Origin: Turritopsis dohrnii
Lineage: Eukaryota; Cnidaria; Hydrozoa; Anthoathecata; Oceaniidae
NCBI GenBank assembly: GCA_027922465.2
Contig: BQMF02000158.1
Span: 620,001-684,000, forward strand
DNA: 64,000 nt
Direction of reading: 5' to 3'
The translations under genes were made by a program, and so were the position numbers. A model generated the notes under the pieces. The model made no database searches. It had not been told where the DNA came from and saw only the letters and a list, made by a program, of their open reading frames with translations. Within the stretch, counting starts at the first letter, position 1. Each line of letters opens with the position of its first letter. Positions 21,880 through 33,661 of the stretch are shown one piece after another.

Positions 21880-23778
21880 GATATGCAGAATTAAATTGAA
21901 AACAAATCAATACCTTCCAACTGTGTTTCTTTTGTGCTAAAGTTACATGGGTTAGCAACCATTAATGAATATTTAAAATGATAGTCTGTTCATGCTTTTT
22001 TTATTGTTGCCTAAAAGATTAATATTTCAATTGTTATACTGAAAACCTAAGCATGCTATAAGAATATTGAAATAAACAACAACAACAACAACAAAAAAAA
22101 GAAAGAAATTCTAGTAAGCATTTATCCTAAAAACAATATGTAACTAAGAACAAAAATTTACCCAGAAGATAAAAAGTCACAAATAAAATCATAAAGCCAA
22201 AGTTATATACTTAGGCATAGTACATAAACGATTGTCATAACTCAAAATAATGCATAAACATGATCAAATATAAACTTAAGAAAAATCCAGCAAACAACAC
22301 TTATTCTTTGTAGGATAGTTTCATTGCACAGTCATAATTAATGATCTTCTTAAATACATAATCCATTCTTCTCTTTAGATACCCTCTCAACATTATAATT
22401 CAACCCATCATGTGCTTCGTTTCTATTTTAACAGATGAAAATATTCAAAAACATATATGCAAAAAACCTAATCATGCTATGACGAAATCGAAAGAAAAAC
22501 AGAAAAAACTAAAAGACACTTTGAATACATATTTACCTTAAAAATTATAATTAAAAACACAAACTTAATGGCAGAATTAGTATACCTAAAAAGAATTTTT
22601 AACACGTGAAAATATTCACATTGTGGAGCCATTTTTTATTTCCAGTTCAAAGCTCCTCTCTGGAAAATTCAAAACACAACAGTAAACATCCCTCTTATCC
22701 TTTATTTATCCAATAATATTAACTGTGTTTTAACCTTCAATACCAATTCACATCATCATGATAGTAAACAATATTGATCATCTGTAAGCCGTTATCGAAC
22801 ACTTCTAAACTGTTTACTTTCTATATTTCATACCTGTTAACAGATTAATAACACTCTATTTACTTCCCAGCATAGTTTCCTGAAACTGAAAGGCATAAAT
22901 AAAAAGATCTCAATGCATAACAAAGACAGCATTGACAGACAGTGGCCACAAGCTCTCCTTTCATGTTGTTTTCTAAACTTCATAACTGTGGAGCCATTTT
23001 GAAATAAATAAATAAAAGAACAGCCAGTTCCTTACCAAAACAAATCAGTAACTGCTCGTAGGGCATGCAACTTTTTGATCGTTTTAACTCTGTTTTTATT
23101 ATCTCTTAACACTGTATTTATTAAAACATTTTCCTACAGAAAAAAAGTAAAACCATTTCACCAATGTAAATAAACATCATCTGAAGCCATTTTTAATCAA
23201 CTTCAATTCAACTACATTACTTCACTGCTGCACTCTCACAACTATTTCATAACTATAAAAAGAAATGCGTAAAATCAGCACACGTTTCTATCTTAAAAAT
23301 AGATTTTCTTCCACTCGTTCTTCGTTTGGTTTTCCTCTGAAAAAACCCATGACATAAAAAATAAACATCTGTTCAAAAAACTTACTTATTCATGTGTCAC
23401 CTGTACTTCCATTAATCTAAATTACAATAACAGTTAAAGTTTAGCAATAAACATGGTTATAAAACGTTTTATAATAATAACAATACCTTCGTGTATACGA
23501 ACCTGTGTTTCCTCGTCAAATTCACAACAAAGAAATGAAAGCTGTTATTAACGACTGAAATTTTTGGAATTTGTCAGTCAATCAAAACAGCGCATTTTAA
23601 GAGTTTTCCTTTATTAGCCAATGAAAACGATCAGCGGCGGAATTTCCCCATATACTAATCGTAAAAAACGCTCTTGCATCTACGTGGTTTTACGACGAAA
23701 AGGGAAAAAATAAGAAGGTTTTGATCGTTAAAGAAAAAGCAAATATATCACTCTCTAAAATAAATGTGGTATGCACAA
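21880..23778 (-). mobile_element. Helitron family 1, partial copy lacking both ends
   Basis: Homologous in order to 18628-21019 (for example ATACCTTCCAACT near 21912 and TGTGGAGCCATTTTTTATTT near 22623). The outer 5' block is present up to about 23778 (CACTCTCTAAAATAAATGTG), but the last 20 bp or so of the terminus is missing and the sequence passes directly into a retroelement pseudogene. The 3' terminus is also absent. Confidence 0.75.
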
Positions 23779-25496
23779 TCGGAAAGATCGATGAACTGCT
23801 GTTTTGGTGGAAGAATTTGTGCTCGCTCGGTCCTGACTTTGGCTACTATCCAGAAGCGAAAAAATCCTGGTTGATAACCCAAGAAAAATTTGAATCAGTC
23901 GCCAATAAATCTTTCATAGACATGATGGCTTCAAAGGATCGTTCGTCAGAGAGAAAATCAAAGACCTGATCAAGCAATTGAAAATTTTATCTAAAATTGC
24001 TCACATCGAACCGCAAGCAGCATATTCGTGTTTCACGTTGGGCTTCAAACACAAGCTGACATACATAATGCGGACAATCCCCAACATTGCAGATGAATTG
24101 ACTGCATTTGATTTCGTTCTGGATAACGAGTTGATTCCAGCGATAACGGACAGTATTCACTGTTCACCCATAGAAAGACAGCTGATTTCACTCCCGATGA
24201 AAATGGAAAGCCTCAGCATTCCAGTTTATACTGAGCTTTCTGATCAAGAATTTGAAAACTTTATAAAAGTTACCCAAAGCCTATTGAACACCATCATGCA
24301 ACAACAATACTTCCTTGGCGGTTACAACGGAAGTCAAGGTATAAAGAGAGAAATTCGTTTGATCAAATCAAAACAACGAGAAACCAAACGTAAAACCATC
24401 CTCGATCAACTTCCGATTAATCAGCAAAAGGTTGTCGAAATCAGCTCCGAAAAAGGCGCTTCTATCTGGCTGTGTACATTACCTTTAATCTATGAAAGGT
24501 TCAATATACCAAAAAACGTTTTTGGGGACTTGATACGGGTGGAGTCTGAAACGCTTGCCAATCAAATGTGAATGCGGTGAAACTTTCTCAATTGAACATG
24601 CACTTAATGTACGGGACCCTCGTCAAACGGGGAGGGGTTATACTCGAAGGTAGGGGCCGAGAGAATACGCGTTTTGAGTCATAAAATATTCTTCCGGAGA
24701 TCAACGACCGTGTTTACTTCTGTCTCGGCAGCTTCCTCTACCATCTTCGGGTTGCATGCACATGTTCCTCAGGTCCATCCAGTGAACTGGAATATTGTCT
24801 GCTATGTCTCTATTTACATAATGGCAGCGGAAGGAGCGATGGACGGATATCAACGGAGCGAATACATCAGCACTCACATGCAAGAAAGGTGGATTTGTTT
24901 CGCTCCGCCACAACAACCTACGCGATTTAACGGCAACATTGTTGAACAACACATCCAAAGATGTTTGTATCGAACCACCTCTCACTCCTATTACTGGAGA
25001 GGAATTCATTGGACCATTAACAAATTCTTCAGACGAAGCTCGTTTGGATATTAAAGCACGCGGTTTCTGGCAAGCAGGACAATTGGCCTTTTTCGATATA
25101 AGGGTATTCAACCCACTCGCCAAGCGTTATGCGAACCAGAGCCTCAAAAAGTGCTATGAACTTAACGAGAATGAGAAAAAGAAATCCTATGCTGAACGTA
25201 TTCTTCAAATTGAACATGGGTCGTTCACACCTCTTGTTTTCTCAGCCATGGGAGGAATGGGACGAGAAATGAAAAAATTTTACTCAAGGCCCGCGGAGTC
25301 TCTCGCTGAAAAGAAGAACACAAAGTACTCGATAGCTGTTACGTGGATGAGAAGAAAGATTGCATTTTCTCTAATAAACTCAGTCTCAATGTGTGTTAGG
25401 GGAAGTCGATCAGTAAGATCTTCTCCAAATGAACTGCTAGTTTCACTAGACAAAGGAAACCTCGTTGTCAGTGAAACAATTTCAAATATATATTAA
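23779..25496 (+). pseudogene. Decayed retroelement: RT-like segment and C-terminal nuclease-like domain
   Basis: Four frames succeed each other collinearly. First, 23779-23969: LLFWWKNLCSLGPDFGYYP and KKSWLITQEKFES, which resembles the region after the RT active site in elements with an FGY-type thumb. Second, 23978-24571: AAYSCFTLGFKHKLTYIMRT and onwards. Third, about 24557-24650: a finger-like CECGETFSIEHAL. Fourth, 24939-25496: a domain with ARLDIKARGFW and FFDIRVFNP, which I read as a PD-(D/E)XK-like nuclease, then EHGSFTPLVFSAMGGMG and a C-terminal basic tail. I recall closely similar multi-copy proteins in cnidarian and fish genomes but cannot name the clade with certainty. At least three frameshifts; the RT core itself is missing upstream. 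Confidence 0.65.
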
Positions 25497-25581
25497 AGAA
25501 AAACATTGTATTTATTTATTATATAACATATTTTTTTTGATTTTGTTAAAAAAAATTTCTCAAAATTGTATTACATTGCTA

Positions 25582-26460
25582 TCATATGTAACAACGGTTT
25601 ATATGACCATGATTAAGAAAAAAAATTATTATAATAAGATATAACGTAGCAGTATCATTGTTGCACCAGTCCTTCAACAAGAGTTCAAATTCATATGTCT
25701 GCTCTTTTTTTACACATTTTATTTGTTTCGAAAGAGCGCCGATATTTTGTGTCTCTTTATCTATTGTTTTGATTAATAGGGCTACCTGCTGTGACTCATA
25801 ATTCATCCGTTTCCTCACTGCAATGGTTTTGAAAATTTTTTATTGCACTTCTACAGTTGGGCAGATCAGAAGGGCTGGACTTGTGCTGTTGTTATCAGGG
25901 ATTATGGAAGGAGATCCATAATATGATGCTAAAGTTTTGATGCCCTCCTTTCCATGTTCATCAAAGGCCTCCTTCTCCAAAGGAAATAATTGTGGATCAA
26001 GGGAGGAGAATCCCTGGAGGTGCTCCGGAACTTGGATAGCGTTTTCTATCTCAGAAATTATATCACTTGTTTGATGAAAGTAGTGTGGAAATGGTTTGCA
26101 TTGAATTCCTCATAGCTATGTAATTTAAAACGTGCAACTGGATTTTTCTTGATTGCTACGAAGGTATTGAGTTTCTCATAGTACAATGACGTAGGGTTTT
26201 CAACTTTTTTTTCGAGATTCTCTGACATTGTTTAGCTCACATGGAATATCGCACCAGCCTAAATGAGCAGACTGTAGATATGTTTGCAAACTATTAGTGC
26301 TCTTAATTACATCAGCAAGAATGCATGGACTGGCTATCATACGTGGTTCAGCCAAATCATCCCTGAGACCTCTGAAAAAAGAACGTCCTGTATGCAAAAT
26401 AATATAAAATCGAATATCTTTTTGTGAATATACTTTATGGTGTGAAACCTTCAATGTGAC
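25582..26460 (-). pseudogene. Probable second hAT-like (ZNF862-type) remnant
   Basis: Minus-strand coding remnants in several frames. They include GLRDDLAEPRMIASPC (about 26300-26370), then a segment reading NAIQVPEHLQGFSSLDPQLF (about 25990-26050) and KEGIKTLASYYGSPS (about 25920-25960), which I associate with the C-terminal part of ZNF862-like proteins, and finally 25582-25818 (LLIKTIDKETQNIGALSKQI). Frames are broken between the parts. Assignment is tentative. Confidence 0.35.
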
Positions 26461-26786
26461 AAATTTTTCTTATCCATGAGACACCTTCTAAGTCCTCACC
26501 TATATATGCCTATGATGCTTAGGATGAAGGATAGATTTCTTTAAAGAATATACCAATTTAAAGCACCTTATGGTCAAATGCTGCAGAGAAGATTGAAAAT
26601 CATTACATAGTAAACTATGATGGACCTGAGGGGTCACTTCAATTTTTGAAGTCTTCTGTTTTTTTATATATTTTTCTTATATATTTTTTTTAAAAACTCT
26701 TTTATTTCTTTTTTGAAAACTCTTCTATTTTTTTTTGAAAACTCTTTTAATTTTTTTTTTACTGGTCCAGTATCTTCGCCGTCAAT

Positions 26787-27880
26787 ATGGATGACCGCAT
26801 AAAGGTGTACTTCTCTGAAGGTTTTTCCTATTTGGAGATCAAAGCATTTTTGAAGCATCGGGATGGTTATGAAGTGAGTCTTTCCTCGATAAAAAGGAGG
26901 CTTAGAAAATGGGGAATGGAAAGAAAAGCAACACAAGTCCAACAAGAGCAACACAAAGCAATATTCGACAAGCTGTTATAACAGAGATTAGTGGTAGTGG
27001 AGCTAATCTTGGGTACCGGAGACTGCACAAGTGCCTTATTTCTAAAGGAATTATGCCGAGAAGTTGACGTAGGACGTATGTTGAGGGAAATTGACCCAGA
27101 AGGAGTGGAGTTGAGGAGAAGGAGACGTTTGCATGGTCGTTGTTATGTTTCTTCAGGTCCAAACTATACGTGGCACATTGATGGCCATGACAAACTTAAA
27201 CCTTTTGGTTTCAGTACACATGGGATATCGATGGTTTCTCGGGTAAATTGATATGGCTTGAAGTATGTTCAACTAACAGAGCACCCAAAGGCGTTGAATG
27301 CTGTACTAAAACATGGTGGAGTGCCAAACCAAATAAAGGCCGATGATGGTACAGAGCACTCCCAAATACAGCCCATTCAAATTTATCTCAGGAGCCTCCA
27401 GGGTAACGACGAGGCCGCCGTCAACTCTTTTAGCATTGTAACATCACTTAGAAATCAGCGTATCGAAGCGTATTGGTCTGTCCTCAACAAGATAAAGTAG
27501 GCTGGTGGCAAAAGTTTTTCCAAGATCTTGTTGACCTGGATTTATTTTGTAACACTGATCCCATTATACTTGATTGCATATATTTCTGCTTTACAGCGCT
27601 CATCCGAAAAGAATTGCAGTCAATTATGTCGCACTGGAATTCCCACATAATATCTTGTTCAAAAAGAAGTAGTGGACCTACTGGTCGCCCAGATACCATG
27701 TTCTACTTACCCCATTTGTTCAACGTACAGAATTACCTAATAGTCGTGGATCATAATGAGGTCTGTGGTTTCTTACCAGCTGTTGAAAAGCATTTCCCTG
27801 ATTATTCAGACGAATTCCGAGAATTTGCAACCACCCTCCATGCGAAATGCCGGAAGAGATATGCCAAGAAATGCAAATGA
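26787..27880 (+). pseudogene. DDE integrase-core transposase (rve-like), frameshifted
   Basis: Transposase of the surrounding TIR element. An N-terminal helix-turn-helix part (YFSEGFSYLEIKAFLKHRDG, SLSSIKRRLRKWGM) is followed by GSGANLGYRRLHKCL and a basic patch (GVELRRRRRLHGRCYV). The DDE core then shows NYTWHIDGHDKLKPFGF (first Asp), IKADDGTEHS (second Asp) and NQRIEAYWSVLNK (Glu). The C-terminal region (WWQKFFQDLVDLDLFCNTDP, IISCSKRSSGPTGRPDTMFY) matches what I remember of integrase-core proteins expanded in cnidarians and fish. At least four frame changes (about 26975, 27060, 27230, 27480) make it inactive. Confidence 0.85.
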
Positions 27881-27944
27881 GGCTCTTGATTTGTATTTAT
27901 TTTTGCTTCAGAAAGTCATTGACTATATGTTATCCTGTAAGTGA

Positions 27945-29220
27945 TGAATGTGTATCCATAAGAATATTTTAAAGAAACTGTGTATGAACACGAGTCTTAT
28001 ATATTGGTTTTGTTTCTGTTACGCAGTTAAATGTTTCGAATCTCAAATTAGTGTTAGCACTCAAAAATGTTAACTTTATTTACCAAGCCCAAATTAAACA
28101 GCTAAACTACAACCGGCTTTAAAAAAATAACTGTGGGAGAATGAGTATACACAAATTTGCGTGATGTTTTTTTAAGAACTTTTTTCATGAACGTAACACA
28201 AAAATACTAACAAAATTCCAAAATTTGACGAACAGAAGTTGTTCTTCAAATGAATGAAAGCAAATGTAAATGCACATTCTGAATGATGTTCTAGAAAGTT
28301 TTCACAGCCATTCATATCTAAATATATGGCCTGAAGCTTTTTATATATTTCCCAGCAGGGCGAAATATATGTTAAAACCGGCATTTCCTTCTCCTTCTTC
28401 TCCTTCTTTTCATTCACTTTTATAGCCGCAGTTCAGTATTGAATTTTCACGTAGGCGCCAGTAGATAAGAATACAGACTAGTCTACATTTGAGATTTACG
28501 AAAGTCATTTTTATCACATAGTAAGTAATAAGTGTCCACATGTTTTTGTGACTGAGATGTTTATTCTGAATACTTGAATTTAATTTTATAAATTGTCACT
28601 TTAAGACCATCTCTTTTTGGAAAATAACCCTTGCCCTAATTAGAAATGCTACGGAGTACAAATTTTGATTGTTTTTAATAGTTATTTGCTGTCTACCCCA
28701 AAGTATTTTTAATACTTCGACTGTAGTATTAAAATTAGGTTTGACAATTTTCGTTTCTTCTTTTGTAAACTTGTAAACAAATTTCATTGTATGATGTTGT
28801 ATAATAGTTTATACAAGTTACAAAAAGCTGTGTTCTGTTGAATTGCATTGTTTACCATGATATTACTGTGTAAAAGGATGTCAAGCTTCTGCAGCAATGA
28901 AGACCATACGTTTATTATGATGAATTTACCTTAGACACATTTATGCAGTTGTTGATATTCAGTTGTTTGGGGAAATATTATTTGCATTTAGGTGTTTTAA
29001 TTTTTAGCTTTGTCCATAATAACTTCTCATAACTCATAACTTTCTTTAAGTCATCAGCAAAAATTATAAGAGAAACCATGTCATATGACCATGAATATCT
29101 TCATTTCATAATCAGTTCGAAATAATTCTTTTATGGTATTAAATTGAATTCTACCCTGATTAGTATGGACAGCATATTTATTTGCGTTGATGGTAGTTAT
29201 ACCACTTTTCTTATGGTCTT
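27945..29220. other. Non-coding interior of the integrase-core transposon
   Basis: AT-rich spacer between the convergent genes. Short open frames have no coding character. Poly(A) signals for both convergent genes are expected here, but I cannot single one out. Confidence 0.5.
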
Positions 29221-29616
29221 CTATGTACACACAATAATTGATAAAAGTTTTGCAACTTTGGGGAAATATATAGTCGCATTTTTGCGAATCTTGTCTATAA
29301 TTGTCCTAAATGAAGTTACCACGTAACATTCTATATAAATAAATCTTGATCCTCCCCTCTCCTTGGGCTTTACCAGTTTGAATTCTTTTAAGTCAGGATT
29401 ATAACGCTGATACTTTGCTTGGAGTTTCTTATATTTTCTTTTAGAAACATTGCTATTTGATGATTTTGATCTAATACGTGACAAGAGATTACTTAAACGA
29501 CCTTCTGTTTTCGAATTATTGATGGTACTCGATGATGGCTGGTCTTTCCCATCATAAATATCTCTAAAATATTCTTCAATGCCAGATCGAATGGCACTCT
29601 TCATTATATTATCCAT
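29221..29616 (-). CDS. Accessory ORF of the integrase-core transposon
   Basis: Convergent with the transposase and inside the TIRs. It starts MDNIMKSAIRSGIEEYF. An acidic and serine-rich linker (DGKDQPSSSTINNSKTEG) leads to a basic segment (RSKSSNSNVSKRKYKKLQAK) and then KEFKLVKPKERGGSRFI, a GGSR motif seen in cnidarian TE-associated proteins I remember but cannot name. The frame is open for 131 residues; the last 40 or so residues look less natural, so a splice donor may precede the stop. It may be a DNA-binding or regulatory partner of the transposase, which is inference. Confidence 0.55.
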   Translation of the reverse strand: MDNIMKSAIRSGIEEYFRDIYDGKDQPSSSTINNSKTEGRLSNLLSRIRSKSSNSNVSKRKYKKLQAKYQRYNPDLKEFKLVKPKERGGSRFIYIECYVVTSFRTIIDKIRKNATIYFPKVAKLLSIIVCT

Positions 29617-30456
29617 TTTTTTCTATATATATAATACAAAAAGGGTAAAAACAATGAGTGTTACAAATATACATTCCCAACATAACAACAACAAAAAGAT
29701 TTTGTATCATTATTTGAACAATACATATTTCGGCTCCAAGCATTGTTCAGCTAACAAAAGATCGAATCATTGAATATTTAGCTGCTAGTTGCACAAACAA
29801 GCTATAGTTAGGTATTTTGTTCAGTTCAAAAAACAAAACTTTGGACTAGAAATGCATTAAAAAACGCAAGTATTCGACTGCCAAATAGATACCTTTTTTA
29901 ATTAACTTCAAAGCACTACTATTCTACTCGTATAACCATATTTAAAGCTATTTTCTAGCACATGTTAACACTCTTGCATATCCATAGCTACATTCTAACA
30001 CATGCAGCTTGTCGGTGCCATCTTTGAATACTTAAAGTCCGCTTTTCACAAGATCAATATTATATTCCACATGAATCACCACCATGTGCGCAGCGCGGGA
30101 GTACACTCAATTATGCTCTGTGGAAGCTGGGTCTTGAGTAGTAGAAATAAAGAATAAAAGTAAGCGCGAACAAATTCATCTTGTGTTAGTTTGATACTCA
30201 AAATAAAACAAGATATGTCATTCTTAAAATCCTTATATTTCGATTTATTGCTAAATCATCGTCAGTTAAAATTGTCGAATGGCAATGGATTTTGAGTAGT
30301 AGAAAAATAGAAGAGTTTTAAAAAAAGTAGAAGAGTTTTTAAAAAAGTAGAAGAGTTTAAAAGAAATTAGAAGAGTTTTAAAAAAAAGTAGACGAGTTTA
30401 AAAAAAGAGGAAGATTTCAAAAATTGAAGTGACCCCTCAGGTCCATCGTAGTAAAC

Positions 30457-31573
30457 ACAGATGAACTCAAGCCTTGCCTAAATGTTGATCCTTGAGCAGG
30501 AAGAAGCCATGGTTCAAATTATGAGTTTGATTAACATCAAAGTAAATATAAGATTGTGCTTTTTGATGAAAGCTAGTTTTGATTCATCGATAATGATAAA
30601 AAAGTTCTAAATTGTGTCAAACACAAACACAAAACCTTAGAAAGTACCAATGATCAAAGGTGTGTATCACAGGAAATTTTGTTGTAAGTCTGACAGGTTT
30701 TCCAGCAATTCAGTTAATTTAAGCTGGGAAAACTGCACAGAACTTGCAACATTTCAAGTTTCCTTCTGAATTTGGATATGGATAAAGAAAAGGAGCTAAA
30801 AGATCTACCATAAACAAAACGGTTTAGTCATAATGGACGTGTTTACAGGGCTAATGACATCTGATGTTAACAAATAATCATAACAAGCTACCTGCTTAGG
30901 GCTAGGGTTACTATGAACATTATCTCAAGATGCCATCCTTATAATGTGAGTAGATTGCTGAATTGTTGCAAAATTTTCGAATCAAATTTACTCATCCATC
31001 CTTTTGCGAGGTAGGATGTGGGCTACCCATTGCCAAGCGTCAGTTTGCTAGAAGTAGCAGTCCTTTGATAACATCACTGTCAACAGTTGTCAGATGTGAC
31101 CATTTATATTTTCCCAGAAAAGTAAGTTGCTTCGTTGACGGGTACATTCATATAAGGAGTAGTCTGAAAATCTATCTGATATTTATTTCGTTTTTAAAAT
31201 TGTGTTAAACTTGTGTTATTGTGTTTATCCCTCTGATTTTCATCTTGTGTCTTTTGACATTATGCAAATTCCAATGCATTATTGAACGGGAAGGCTAACA
31301 GATTATTTTCCTTTAGATAGCATCTCGTTAGCATTAAATTTCTAGATGGAATTTGTTTTCTTACAGTTTTTTATGCAAGATAGAGTTATCATGTTAGCAT
31401 CTGTAATCGTTCCTCTACATTTTTCTTTCTACAGAGTCAATGTCAAGATAATTAAGGAATTATCATTTATTATTTACTGGATATTAGGTAATTTAAAAAA
31501 TAAAAATGTTAACAGAAAGAGGAACACAAATCTGCTACGAGTTTTCTTGATTCAATCTACCAATTTTATAATA
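30457..31573. other. Region without recognisable genes
   Basis: AT-rich sequence between two transposons. No coding remnant, hairpin or tandem repeat stands out. Confidence 0.5.
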
Positions 31574-32473
31574 CTAGCCGCCAAGGCGGCGTTGCTTGCC
31601 GCCCATATCCACCTGCTCTGTGTATCACTGTATCAATAAACGGCAAATTACTTTATAAACGGCTCATACAACTTGGAAAAGATTCGAAGTCACAACCTCT
31701 GGTGCGCAGTCAGTGTTACATCAGTGTTACATTAACTATTTTTCAGGTTTTTCATTATGTGTGACTTATATATTTTTTAAAACCAATCGTTAATCAGTAC
31801 AACAATGCACTCAAAACGTAGGAAGAACAACTTCCACTTTTTATTAGCTTTTGTAAAAAAGCTTTTTTAAAAAAGTTACGCGCTCAAACATGGGTGCTAT
31901 CAAACAGGTTGAAAATGGTTTCTCTTCTTAAAATGTTCACACGGGAGGAGAGAAAAAATGCACGTGCTAAATGAATAAAGAGAATAAAAAAACGTTCGAT
32001 CAGATTAAAATAGATTAAAAGAAATCGATTATAAGAAATTAAGACAAGTATCACGACAAAAGCAAAAAAAAAAAACATTTTGTTTTATGATACTCTTTTT
32101 TTTACATATCGGTTTTTAAACATTTTGATTGCTCAAAAAAAAAGTTCACCCGTCTCAGACAGTCAGGCAAGAGTTAGTGACAAACCAAACATGCTGCCAC
32201 GTTCGGCCACTGCTGCTTTTTGTCCAAACTGTTTAATCAGTTAGTTTCTTTGTATTTAGTTGATGTACTGTTTTCAAAGCAAAGTCAACGTGGAATATAA
32301 AACTAACAATAATAATAAAAACAAAACATTATTTCTATTAGTACATCAGCCAAACAAAGTCACGTTCGATTGGGGTTGGAATGTATTTGCTTCGAACTCA
32401 CGTCGCACACAAATAAAGAAATAATTTCGCTCACAACTCAATCTACCATTTTGCGTGACTTACAAACAAACAA

Positions 32474-32514
<41 letters not shown>

Positions 32515-32536
32515 GAATCGGGTATTAATATATAGA
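31574..32536 (-). mobile_element. Small non-autonomous Helitron, family 2, with CAGA microsatellite
   Basis: Same family as 16822-17724, in the opposite orientation. On the minus strand the 5' end is A|TCTATATATTAATACCCGAT at 32536 and the 3' end is GCCGCCTTGGCGG leading into CTAG|T at 31574. A (CAAA)n/(CAGA)n microsatellite (32463-32514) sits about 20 bp from the 5' end, where the sister copy has only a remnant. This placement is characteristic of several small Helitron families. Confidence 0.82.
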
Positions 32537-33035
32537 TTGTTCTTCACAAGGGAAAAAAACAACAAAATTTTACGTTATAAATGCAATAGCCAAAGGGAGC
32601 TTTAAAAGAGAACCACAAAGTGCAGAACTTTGATATGTCATCACATGAAATTTCCGTCTTCCACAGATATGTTTTATGTTCTTTCATCATGTTTGCCGAA
32701 GGTCATACTTTCAACGACCTAAAAATCCCTTCTTGAAACAAATAAGATGTCTGAATCTGTGCAAGTGTTGTTGTAAGTTTAGATTTCTTTAATCTTGTTT
32801 AATCACAATAATCCTCATATGTTGTGGTCAAAGGAGACTTGCAATGGATTTAGAGGTTGTGTAGTTTGCTTGGTCCTTTCACAAATAATTAATAATGTTG
32901 TGAAGTTTTCTGTTAGATGAGATTGAGAATGAAGATTGCCCTGTACCAATAGAAATGATAACCAGATTTGAGATAAATGAAGATTCTGATGAAACATGTT
33001 GGGATCTACCAACTAACACTGCACAATACTGTGAC

Positions 33036-33445
33036 AAATATGCGAAGGTAAAGGTGGCAGAAAAAGACCTCAAAGACAAGATTATAAATGTTAAGAATTG
33101 GGCAAGTTCCTGAACGAGATGGGTATATTAAAAGTTTGTTAGCAGAAAATACCAAGACTTCTACCCTGCACACCGAAACAATACTTAAAGGTATACAAGA
33201 GAGAGAGGAATGCAATAAGACCACTCTCCCGTCTATGGTTTATCATTGAAGGGGAAGTAGAAGAAGATGCTTCAGATCTTCAGAGCACCATCCAAAACAT
33301 ATCAAGTTTGTTTGAACAAACTGTTCTGCTTCAGGACCAGGCCTTCCATCGTATAACTTATGAAAAGGGATTTAATGTTCTCTTTACACTGATAGAAAAC
33401 TCTAATAAATTGACCAAACTATTAAAAGTTCATATAGAAAAGTGA
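33036..33445 (+). pseudogene. Coding remnant of unknown TE-associated family
   Basis: Collinear plus-strand segments read GQVPERDGYIKSLLAEN, LHTETILKGIQEREECN and, after an in-frame stop near 33249, EDASDLQSTIQNISSLFEQ, LLQDQAFHRITYEKGFN and TLIENSNKLTKLLK. The codon pattern and heptad-like spacing indicate a former coiled-coil protein. I recall similar multi-copy proteins in cnidarians but cannot assign a function. At least one stop and one frame change. Confidence 0.4.
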
Positions 33446-33475
33446 ATACAAGAACAGCGTGAGCTAATCTAGGTA

Positions 33476-33478
<3 letters not shown>

Positions 33479-33509
<31 letters not shown>
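33479..33509 (+). repeat. 31-nt poly(C) tract
   Basis: An uninterrupted run of C (poly-G on the other strand) directly after a coding remnant and just before A-rich sequence. It is strikingly out of character for this AT-rich window. It may be length-variable or an assembly artefact. Confidence 0.95.
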
Positions 33510-33511
<2 letters not shown>

Positions 33512-33661
33512 ATAAGTTTAAAGAAAAAGAAAAAACGAAAACAAAACAACAGCAACAACAGCAACAAAAATAAATACAAGCAGATCGATAGGGAATGAAT
33601 AAATAAAAAAAAAGAAAGAAAAAAGAAAAATAAATAATTTAGACAAGGTAAAACACTGTTC

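Larger units (their letters stand above)
26616..30448 (+). mobile_element. Integrase-core (IS3-like) DNA transposon with TIRs and target duplication
   Basis: Near-perfect TIRs (GATGGACCTGAGGGGTCACT and onwards, about 33 bp including CTTCAATTTTTGAA) lie at 26619 and, inverted, end at 30447. Inside each are runs of GAAAACTCTTTTA-type (left) and GTAGAAGAGTTTTA-type (right) subterminal repeats. TAGTAAAC is present at both flanks (26608-26615 and 30449-30456), a candidate 8-bp target duplication; the last base or two of each TIR is ambiguous. The element holds a decayed DDE gene (26787-27880, plus) and a convergent ORF (29221-29616, minus). The integrase-core family with this layout may be the eukaryotic IS3EU superfamily; that name is from memory. 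Confidence 0.85.
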
